From Serratia inhibens (lineage in GTDB: Bacteria; Pseudomonadota; Gammaproteobacteria; Enterobacterales; Enterobacteriaceae): a stretch of DNA of 64,000 bases. The translations under genes were made by a program, and so were the position numbers. The notes under the pieces were generated by a model. It saw nothing but the letters and a program-made list of their open reading frames with translations, was not told the DNA's origin and searched no databases. Positions within the stretch are counted from its first letter, which is position 1. Each line of letters begins with the position of its first letter. The stretch is taken from positions 62,001 through 126,000 of the forward strand of contig NZ_QYYG01000010.1 in the NCBI RefSeq assembly GCF_003591175.1, given 5' to 3'. This document shows, one piece after another, positions 27,120 through 33,840 of the stretch.

Positions 27120-29285
27120 TTACTGCTTGATCATATAGCCGAAAATGCGTTTCCAGCCGTGATCTTTTTTCTCGATATACACGCCCTGCAGCTCCGGCGA
27201 GAAGCCCGGCAAACGGTTGATGCCGTCTTCCAGCGCCAGGAAGTAACGCTGTACCGCTCCGCCCCACACTTCCCCCGGCACTACGCACAGCACGCCCGGC
27301 GGGTATGGTAACGCACCTTCCGCCGCAATGCGCCCTTCAGCCTGACCGATCGGCACCAGCTCAACGTTGTCGCGGATAAACTCCACGTTGGCGTCCTGCG
27401 GGTTCATCACCACCTGCGGGAAATGGTTCTGGCGGAACATCTCTTTTTGCAGCTGCTTAACGTCGAAGCTGACGTACAGATCGTGCATTTCCTGGCACAG
27501 CTGGCGAATGGTATAGCCGCGGTAGCGCTGCTCGTTCTTGCGGTACACCGTCGGCAACACTTCGCTCAGCGGCGCGTCTTCTTCCACGTAGCGTTCGAAC
27601 CGCACCAGCATATCGACCAGGTGCTCCATCTTGGCCGGGTTTTCCGCCGGGGTCAGCAGGAACAGGATCGAGTTAAGATCGCATTTCTCCGGCACTATGC
27701 CGTTCTCACGCAGGAAGTTGGCCAGAATGGTGGCCGGCACGCCGAACTCGGTGTATTGGCCGGTGGCCGCGTCGATGCCCGGCGTGGTCAGCAGCAGCTT
27801 GCACGGATCAACCAGATACTGGTCCTGAGCATAGCCTTCGAAACCGTGCCATGTCTCGCCCGGCACAAAGTTGAAGAAACGGGCGTCATTGGCGATCAGG
27901 TCAGTATCGTAATCTTGCCAGTCCTTGCCCGCTACCTGCAGCGGAATAAACGGCCGGAGCTGCGAACAGCGTTCCAGCAGCTGTTTGCGCGTCTCGATGC
28001 CGAGCTTCACGCAGTCCATCCACATGCGGCGGCCGGCGGCGCCGGCATGCATCTTGGCGTTAACGTCCAGCGCGGCGAACAGCGGGTAGAACGGGCTGGT
28101 CGAGGCATGCAACATGAAAGCATTATTAAGGTGCTTATGGTTACAGTGGCGCTTCTGGCCCTTGATGTGATCGTCTTTCTTGTGGATCTGCGAGGTTTGC
28201 GAGAAACCGGCCTGCTGCTTATGCACCGACTGGGTAACAAAAATACCCGGATCGAGTTCATCCAGCTCCAGCAGCAGCGGCGAGCACTCTTTCAGCATCG
28301 GGATAAAGCCTTCGTAACCCACCCAGGCGGAGTCAAACAGGATGTAATCGCACAGGTGGCCGATGGTGTCGATCACCTGGCGCGCATTATAGATAGTGCC
28401 ATCGTAAGTGCCGAGCTGAATGATCGCCAGGCGGAACGGCCGCGCCTCATTCGCCTTCTCAGGGGCTACCTCACGGATTTGCTCACGCAGATAGCGCTCG
28501 TCAAAACACCGTGAATCGATGCCGCCGATAAAACCAAACGGGTTGCGCGCGGTTTCCAGATACACCGGCGTCGCCCCGGCCTGGATCAGCGCGCCGTGGT
28601 GGTTGGATTTATGGTTGTTGCGATCGAACAGCACCAGATCGCCGCGGGTCAGCAGCGCATTGGTCACCACCTTGTTGGCCGCCGAAGTGCCGTTGAGCAC
28701 GAAATAGGTTTTATCGGCGTTGAAGACCCGCGCCGCATGCTTCTGCGCATCCTTGGCCGAGCCTTCGTGGATCAGCAGGTCGCCCAACTTGACGTCGGCG
28801 TTGCACATGTCTGAACGGAAAAGCGTTTCGCCGTAGAACTCGAAAAACTTCCGGCCGGCCGGGTGCTTGCGGAAAAACTCCCCGCCCTGATGCCCCGGGC
28901 AGGCAAAAGTGGAATTTTCCATTTCCACATAAGTCTTCAGCGTCTTGAAAAACGGCGGCAGCAGCGCCTGCTCGTAGGCGTCCGCAGCGGCTTCCAGTTG
29001 CGCCATATAGAACGCCTTGCTGGCGCCTGCCAGGGCAAAGACGCCGGTAATAAACGGTAGGTAGTCCGGGGAAAGATGTTCGTCCCCTTCAACAGCAACA
29101 AACGTTGGGATCTCGAATCCGGTGGCTTTCAACTGCGCCAAAATACCGGCGTTAACGTCATCAACCGACACGACTACCGCAGCCACGTCGGTATAGTCCG
29201 TCTGTTCAATGCGGACAATCTGGCGCAGCGTTTCAATGGTGGCGACCAGGCCGGCGCTTGTTGCTATTTTCAATTCTTTCATCAT
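27120..29285 (-). CDS. speC: Ornithine decarboxylase (biosynthetic type)
   Basis: A 721-residue PLP-dependent fold-type I ornithine decarboxylase that makes putrescine. An N-terminal receiver-like wing domain (residues about 1-110) precedes the catalytic domain. The PLP lysine is in TQSVHKQQAGFSQTSQ. TFACPGHQGGEFF, NGTSAANKVV and DRNNHKSNHHGALIQ are all typical. Start at 29285 or the ATG three bases downstream; an in-frame 20-codon extension is not conserved. The neighbourhood (mltC on one side, pheV on the other) matches E. coli speC rather than inducible speF; nupG, present between mltC and speC in E. coli, is missing. A leader ORF and a hairpin upstream may regulate it. Confidence 0.95.
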   Translation of the reverse strand: MMKELKIATSAGLVATIETLRQIVRIEQTDYTDVAAVVVSVDDVNAGILAQLKATGFEIPTFVAVEGDEHLSPDYLPFITGVFALAGASKAFYMAQLEAAADAYEQALLPPFFKTLKTYVEMENSTFACPGHQGGEFFRKHPAGRKFFEFYGETLFRSDMCNADVKLGDLLIHEGSAKDAQKHAARVFNADKTYFVLNGTSAANKVVTNALLTRGDLVLFDRNNHKSNHHGALIQAGATPVYLETARNPFGFIGGIDSRCFDERYLREQIREVAPEKANEARPFRLAIIQLGTYDGTIYNARQVIDTIGHLCDYILFDSAWVGYEGFIPMLKECSPLLLELDELDPGIFVTQSVHKQQAGFSQTSQIHKKDDHIKGQKRHCNHKHLNNAFMLHASTSPFYPLFAALDVNAKMHAGAAGRRMWMDCVKLGIETRKQLLERCSQLRPFIPLQVAGKDWQDYDTDLIANDARFFNFVPGETWHGFEGYAQDQYLVDPCKLLLTTPGIDAATGQYTEFGVPATILANFLRENGIVPEKCDLNSILFLLTPAENPAKMEHLVDMLVRFERYVEEDAPLSEVLPTVYRKNEQRYRGYTIRQLCQEMHDLYVSFDVKQLQKEMFRQNHFPQVVMNPQDANVEFIRDNVELVPIGQAEGRIAAEGALPYPPGVLCVVPGEVWGGAVQRYFLALEDGINRLPGFSPELQGVYIEKKDHGWKRIFGYMIKQ

Positions 29286-29469
29286 GCTAACTCTCAAACG
29301 GTTAAGGATGAGGTGGTGCCACGGGGCACGGCGATGAGATAACAAAGGTTATCCCGGCAAAGTGATGTCCGGCGTTGCAGCATAAAACGCAACCGTGACC
29401 GGCTCATGATCGCGAGATCATCAGGCAGCTATCGGGGACTGGTATCGGCAGCGTCCAATAGACATCAGT

Positions 29470-29495
29470 AAAATCAGAGCCGCAGCTCTATTTTT
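29470..29495 (-). promoter_or_regulatory. Hairpin with U-rich tail in the speC leader
   Basis: AGAGC and GCTCT pair around four bases, flanked by A-rich and T-rich arms, so that the minus-strand RNA ends in a GATTTTA stretch. It lies between the small leader ORF and speC and could act as an attenuator. The stem is short, so this is tentative. Confidence 0.35.
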
Positions 29496-29528
29496 AATAA
29501 TGCCTAACAGCGAGCATCGGAAGATGCC

Positions 29529-29645
29529 TTACCGCATGGTCGGCAGGGCGTTCTTGGCGTACTGTGTTCGGGAAAGGTAACGGCGTCGTGATGGCATCTT
29601 CAGATGTCTGGTGCGCAATGGCGCTTGAGTAACAAAACCAGTCAT
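29529..29645 (-). CDS. Candidate 38-residue basic leader peptide upstream of speC
   Basis: A 38-codon ORF starting with ATG, with AGAGGG eight bases upstream, ending 243 bases before the speC start. The peptide has seven Arg and two Lys and no acidic residue, including SRRRYLSR near residues 19-26. Arg-rich ribosome-arresting leaders are known for the inducible enterobacterial ornithine decarboxylase gene speF (SpeFL), but this peptide is not visibly homologous to SpeFL. No such leader is well known for speC. The call rests on the start signal, the composition and the position; it could be chance. Confidence 0.4.
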   Translation of the reverse strand: MTGFVTQAPLRTRHLKMPSRRRYLSRTQYAKNALPTMR

Positions 29646-29949
29646 GCCAGTAACCCTCTGACTTAAATGAGCGCAAACACCGTTAAAAGACGAAGAGTGC
29701 TAAAATTTGCGCAATGATTGCATGTTTTTTTATGAGGTTCAAGTAACAATTATGTTACTTCCCCTTGAATCCAGAACTATTTAACTTGTTGTTATTTATG
29801 ACATAAAAATAAAAACCTGCAAAATCAAAATGGTATAAATACACATGTTTTCTGCATATCTATTGCTGCAGGTCGAAACAGACGCCCGCCAGCGCCCCGC
29901 CCCATTGAATGAAAAAAGAGCAACCGATCGGGTTTGTGACAGAAAGCGA

Positions 29950-29978
29950 TTGACGATATCCGGCCAATAGGGTTAAAT
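29950..29978 (+). promoter_or_regulatory. Promoter of tRNA-Phe
   Basis: A -35 box TTGACG and a -10 box TTAAAT are separated by exactly 17 bp. The discriminator is GC-rich (GCGCCCC), which is typical of stable RNA promoters under stringent control. Transcription would start just before the tRNA at 29989. Confidence 0.8.
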
Positions 29979-29988
29979 GCGCCCCGTT

Positions 29989-30064
29989 GCCCGGATAGCT
30001 CAGTCGGTAGAGCAGGGGATTGAAAATCCCCGTGTCCTTGGTTCGATTCCGAGTCCGGGCACCA
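29989..30064 (+). tRNA. pheV: tRNA-Phe (GAA anticodon)
   Basis: A 76-nt tRNA with an encoded CCA end. The acceptor stem is GCCCGGA/TCCGGGC, the anticodon loop reads TTGAAAA with anticodon GAA, and the T arm contains GGTTCGATTCC. The sequence is the standard enterobacterial tRNA-Phe. Its position beside speC matches E. coli pheV. It is followed by a terminator and then by tandem repeats that restart with its 3' end. Confidence 0.98.
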
Positions 30065-30073
30065 TATTTAGAG

Positions 30074-30097
30074 AACCCAGCCTATGGCTGGGTTTTT
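30074..30097 (+). terminator. Terminator after tRNA-Phe (repeat copy 1)
   Basis: AACCCAGCC and GGCTGGGTT pair around TAT and run into TTTTT. The same hairpin recurs in the next two repeat units. Confidence 0.9.
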
Positions 30098-30233
30098 GCT
30101 TTTCAGGGATAGGACTCTCCATCGAACAAGTTCGATTATTCGGCCGAAGGCCTCACCCTGCGGGCCAACGCTGAAGCGTTGTTCAACTCGGCGCAAGCGC
30201 CGGTTGTCCGAGTCCGGGCACCATATTTAGAAG

Positions 30234-30252
30234 AACCCGCCTATGGCGGGTT
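30234..30252 (+). terminator. Repeat copy 2 terminator with covarying stem
   Basis: AACCCGCC and GGCGGGTT pair around TAT, followed by TTTTTT. Compared with copies 1 and 3 an A on one arm and a T on the other are both missing, so the helix is preserved. Confidence 0.85.
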
Positions 30253-30392
30253 TTTTGCTTTTCAGGGACAGGACTCTCCATCGAACAAGTTCGATTATTC
30301 GGCCGAAGGCCTCACCCTGCGGGCCAACGCTGAAGCGTTGTTCAACCCGGCGCAAGCGCCGGTTGTCCGAGTCCGGGCACCATATTTAGAAG

Positions 30393-30415
30393 AACCCAGC
30401 CTATGGCTGGGTTTT
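30393..30415 (+). terminator. Repeat copy 3 terminator
   Basis: Same stem as copy 1 (AACCCAGCC/GGCTGGGTT) followed by TTTTT. Confidence 0.88.
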
Positions 30416-30687
30416 TGCTTTTCAGGGATAGGACTCTCCATCGAACAAGTTCGATTATTCGGCCGAAGGCCTCACCCTACGGGCCAACGCTGAAGCGTTG
30501 TTCAACCCGGCGCAAGCGCCGGTTGTCCGAGTCCGGGTACTACTTATATCAACGGCCCCGATGGAGGTCCGTTTTTGCTTTCTAATTCTGCCCCAAATCA
30601 CACATATCGAATCGTTCCATTCAATCCAACCCCATCAATTCTACCCACATCAAGTCCCTCGTGAGGGTACAAATGAGGGTAGATGAT

Positions 30688-30905
30688 GCCTCCCACCCAT
30701 TTCTGATTCGGCTCACCGGCGTAAAAGTTCTGCTTCAGCAGGTTTTCAGACACTGGCAGGCCATGTTCACGGTAACTGACTGGGCCGAACCGCCGTGCGC
30801 CCTTTGCACACAGCCCTGACAGCACAGGCTGGCTGCAATGGTTTTGACGCTGTATGCAGGAAGCTCATCAGCAAGACGAGGCGGAACTGCTGGCGCGAGT
30901 GGCAT
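30688..30905 (-). pseudogene. IS3-family transposase OrfB fragment, left remnant
   Basis: On the minus strand the translation reads [20 protein letters not shown] followed by [20 protein letters not shown], a characteristic middle portion of IS3-family OrfB just before the catalytic core. Upstream, other frames continue with [15 protein letters not shown] and QQFRLVL, so the fragment is frameshifted and has a deletion. It breaks off abruptly after GGIIY; the catalytic DDE residues are absent. It is not functional. A second OrfB remnant in the opposite orientation lies at 37.8-38.1 kb. Confidence 0.8.
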
Positions 30906-31454
30906 CTGCACAGAGTATCAGGCTACCGTTCGCCACGGGAATATCGACGGCGCCGGCAGGTCTATATAATAGAGTCAATGTACCTGGAGTTATAAGGACC
31001 AATCCGCTGCCATAAAATCACGTACTCAAGCCTTGATTATTTTCTGAGGTAAGCTATAACTATTTTAGTTAAAGAAAACCCGAATATCCAATCCATGATT
31101 GAATGCTTTAATGAAATAGCACAAGTTAATGAGAGGATTGCAATATGGTCGGCCGTATATATTCAAATCATAATAAAACCACTATAAAATTGCATGTCAG
31201 CTCAAATTATTGAAAGGCTATAATGGTATAAAAGACCATGCAATTTTTACACTTATCTTTTAAACGATAACTTTTATATCATAAAAATTTATCATGTTTG
31301 TTTATTTTTATACAAGGACGCACGTAGTCTGATACTTGGCTTACAATCAAACACCACGCCTGTATAATTTAATTTATCAAACACCTTGCCAGATTAAAAA
31401 TAACCTTAAAAATCAAAGGAAATCATAGAAAGATCGCACTAGCTACACCCATCT
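30906..31454. other. AT-rich stretch without a recognisable gene
   Basis: About 550 bp, clearly more AT-rich than the core genome to the left. Only very short open frames are present (for example one of 30 codons starting near 31094), none with convincing signals. It separates the IS remnant from the decayed dioxygenase gene. Confidence 0.6.
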
Positions 31455-32168
31455 AAAAAACATTAAATAGTCAAGATTTGTTATCCAACGATGCCTGGTG
31501 AAATATCATTTATTATTCAACATCAGACTTCAGTGCTGTAGGTAAATTATTGTTTCATGAATTGATAGAGACCTGCGCTACATGCAAAATGATAATATTG
31601 GTCACGGATTAAAGTCTCTTGGCCGAGATCATATTACTATGAAATACCTTACCCATACCTGGGCGGAGCTCACGATACCAAGCCCTCTTGACTTCTTATC
31701 CATACACAATGTGCCAGGGAGCGCTTCAGGGATGACATCATATCAGTTTCGGGAAATTGAGTTATTTATAGGTAATAAAGATAATAATAACCTCGCAAAC
31801 TATCGCAGCAACCTGGTTGCGTTCCTTGCCTTGCAAACTCATCTTAAGGAGCTTTTTTATATAATGAGGTCATCGACTTGTTGGCTCGCCATACTCCCCT
31901 CTTCCATCCGCTACTCACTGTGCAACAACGACGATGAAGCAAAAATGGTTGCGGATCTATCAACAGCGTAGCCACTACTGGCCACTTTATGAGCTGGGTG
32001 AAAAACTTGTCGATATTGCGCAAAGCTTCAAAAACTGGCGTTTCCCTGGTTGAACGCATCATTGGCGATCGTCCGGGGACTGATGGCACTAGTGGCGTGA
32101 ATTATCTACGTTCGACGTTGGATAGCTCATTCTTCCCAGAACTTTATAGCATGCGTGTGCAGCTATAG
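31455..32168 (+). pseudogene. kynA: Tryptophan 2,3-dioxygenase, decayed
   Basis: Pieces of a nearly full-length tryptophan 2,3-dioxygenase can be read in order but in different frames: SFIIQHQTSVL, then KLLFHELIET, then the longest piece from 31582 (QNDNIGHGLKSLGRDHI, PGSASGMTSYQFREIELF), then NEVIDLLARH, then HYWPLYELGEKLVDIAQSF, and finally VERIIGDRPGTDGTSGVNYL ending at 32168. The haem-site region (SASGxxSYQFREIE) and the C-terminal signature (GTxGTSGVxYLR) are recognisable. At least four frame disruptions and a stop codon inactivate it. The enzyme would convert tryptophan to N-formylkynurenine. The intact kynurenine 3-monooxygenase gene begins 22 bp downstream, so the two were once one operon. 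Confidence 0.85.
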
Positions 32169-32190
32169 CTTTATTCAGAAGAGTCTGATT

Positions 32191-33573
32191 ATGAATTTAT
32201 TACATGAAATCACCGACCCCACTGGCATGACGCGTCGGCAGGTTGCGATTGTGGGAGCGGGGCTCGCCGGCCCTTTGCTGGCCTGTCTGCTGCGGCAGCA
32301 TGGATTTGAAGTGATCGTATTTGAAAAGCGCGCAGATCCGCGAACACACCCGGCTCCCGAAGGGCGTTCGCTTAATCTGGCCATTGCGGAACGTGGCCTT
32401 CAGGCGTTACGCCTGGCGGGAATTGAACAGGATGTGTTGAGTTATGCAGTCCCTGTGTCCGGCCGGATGGTACATGTGGAAGAAAAAAGCAGTTTCCATG
32501 CTTACAGTTCCAGAGAGGGCGATGTCATCTGGTCCGTGCAGCGTAGCCAACTTAATGCGCATTTACTGGATGTTGCGGAGCAGAAAGGTGTGCGGTTCTT
32601 CTTTGACATAGATTTAGTGGCGATTGATCTGCAGGCATCCCGATTAACCACTCAACATGGAACGACGTTCATTTTTGATCTGATTGTCGGTGCCGACGGT
32701 GCAAATTCCGCAGTCAGAGACGCACTAACCCGCGTTTGTGACGTTGACTGTGAATGTGAAATTTTAGCTCATGGCTATAAAGAGTTGGATATCTCTGTCG
32801 AGGCGGCGCGCCAGGCGCTTCTAAATCCTAAAGCACTTCACATCTGGCCACGTGGCGGGTATATGTGTATGGCGCTGCCTAATCATGATGGCAGTTTTAC
32901 AGCTACTGCTTTCTTGCCTCTTAAAATACAGGGCCAACAGCTTTCCAGCTTTGCCGCACTCAACCACAGAGATGTAGTTCGCCAGTTCTTTAATTCTGAA
33001 TTTAATGCACTTTCGCGATTGCTTTGTGATTTGGAAGCGAACTACATGGCTCGCCCTGTTGGCATGATGGCTACCCTGCACGTTTCGCGTTGGCACTATA
33101 ACCAAACGGTGTTGATCGGTGATGCGGCTCACCAAATGGTACCGTTTCATGGCCAGGGTATGAACTGCGCTTTTGAAGATGCCGTGTTCCTGGCTCAGTG
33201 CCTGGCGGCACCTTCTGGGGATATAGGGAGTGCTCTCGCGCGCTACGAAACTCAACGCAAACCTGATGTTGAAGCCATTCAGGCGATGGCTTTGGACAAC
33301 TACGAGGAGATGAGAGCGCGGGTCAGCTCACATGATTACTTGCTTGAACGGGAACTTTCTGCCTGGCTGGAAAAACGCTACCCACAGCGTTTTATTCCAC
33401 GTTATCACATGGTGACATTCACCTGCCTGCCTTACTCGATAGCTCACAAACGGGGGAACATACAGAAAGATATACTGAAATCGGCAATTTCAGGTTGTCA
33501 GACTTTCCAGCAAATTAATCTCGTGGACGCGGAAAGAAATGTCCTGGATAAACTTTCTGAACTCCCCCTCTGA
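32191..33573 (+). CDS. kmo: Kynurenine 3-monooxygenase
   Basis: A 460-residue FAD-dependent aromatic hydroxylase converting kynurenine to 3-hydroxykynurenine with NADPH and oxygen. The FAD-binding start is QVAIVGAGLAGPLLACLLRQ. Family features are RSLNLAIAERGLQAL, HGYKELDI, HIWPRGGYMCMALPN, and the second FAD motif VLIGDAAHQMVPFHGQGMN. These together point to KMO rather than general hydroxylases. Length equals bacterial KMOs (about 460). The start at 32191 gives MNLLHEITDPTGMTRRQVA; the ATG at 32227 is possible but lacks a ribosome binding site. It follows the decayed kynA; no kynureninase or formamidase gene is in the window, so its kynurenine would have to come from elsewhere. Confidence 0.88.
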   Translation: MNLLHEITDPTGMTRRQVAIVGAGLAGPLLACLLRQHGFEVIVFEKRADPRTHPAPEGRSLNLAIAERGLQALRLAGIEQDVLSYAVPVSGRMVHVEEKSSFHAYSSREGDVIWSVQRSQLNAHLLDVAEQKGVRFFFDIDLVAIDLQASRLTTQHGTTFIFDLIVGADGANSAVRDALTRVCDVDCECEILAHGYKELDISVEAARQALLNPKALHIWPRGGYMCMALPNHDGSFTATAFLPLKIQGQQLSSFAALNHRDVVRQFFNSEFNALSRLLCDLEANYMARPVGMMATLHVSRWHYNQTVLIGDAAHQMVPFHGQGMNCAFEDAVFLAQCLAAPSGDIGSALARYETQRKPDVEAIQAMALDNYEEMRARVSSHDYLLERELSAWLEKRYPQRFIPRYHMVTFTCLPYSIAHKRGNIQKDILKSAISGCQTFQQINLVDAERNVLDKLSELPL

Positions 33574-33840
33574 CACAACTATTTCGGTTCATGGTTAGGC
33601 GTCCGGCAGGCTTCTTTTGAGGGCGACTGACCATGAACGGTAGGGTTTAACATCCCTTGATAACGCGGAGTTGTGCAGATTTATGTGTGAAAATGACTGT
33701 TTCGGTGGCGTTTTAGTCTACAACTTGTTTTTCAGGCACACTGCTCGAATGCCGGCATCAACTGCCCTTATCGTTCCAGCGTAGCGGCAATGCCGGCACT
33801 CTCCCCCTCATACATCCAGCATATTAACCTGCTATTTTCA

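Larger units (their letters stand above)
29286..29988. other. speC leader and pheV upstream region
   Basis: About 700 bp hold the speC leader with the small ORF and hairpin, the speC promoter, and the pheV promoter at the right end. An inverted repeat, AAGTAACA-ATTA-TGTTACTT, at 29741-29760 lies upstream of the speC leader and may be an operator. No larger gene is supportable; a longer TTG-started frame at 29494-29676 on the minus strand was not accepted. Confidence 0.5.
30048..30540 (+). repeat. Three tandem repeats of 159-160 bp derived from the tRNA-Phe 3' end
   Basis: Units begin at 30048, 30207 and 30366, with a diverged partial unit at 30526. Each starts with TCCGAGTCCGGGCACCA, the last 17 nt of the tRNA including CCA, followed by ATATTTA and a terminator hairpin, then about 100 bp rich in small hairpins (GGCCGAAGGCC, AACGCTGAAGCGTT, CGGCGCAAGCGCCG). 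In unit 2 the terminator stem has lost one base pair on both sides (AACCCGCC/GGCGGGTT), so pairing is kept. The layout closely resembles the E. coli tyrT locus, where 178-bp repeats restart with the last 19 bp of the tRNA and yield rtT RNA. Confidence 0.93.

Noticed and set aside
29494..29676. 60-codon TTG-started ORF in the speC leader
   Set aside because: Its start is TTG without a good site. The overlapping 38-codon ATG frame has a proper ribosome binding site and is the better candidate.
30179..30493. 104-codon ORF inside the pheV repeats
   Set aside because: It exists because the repeat period is close to a multiple of three. It resembles the Tpr situation in tyrT, but there is no ribosome binding site and it reads through a terminator and the tRNA end.
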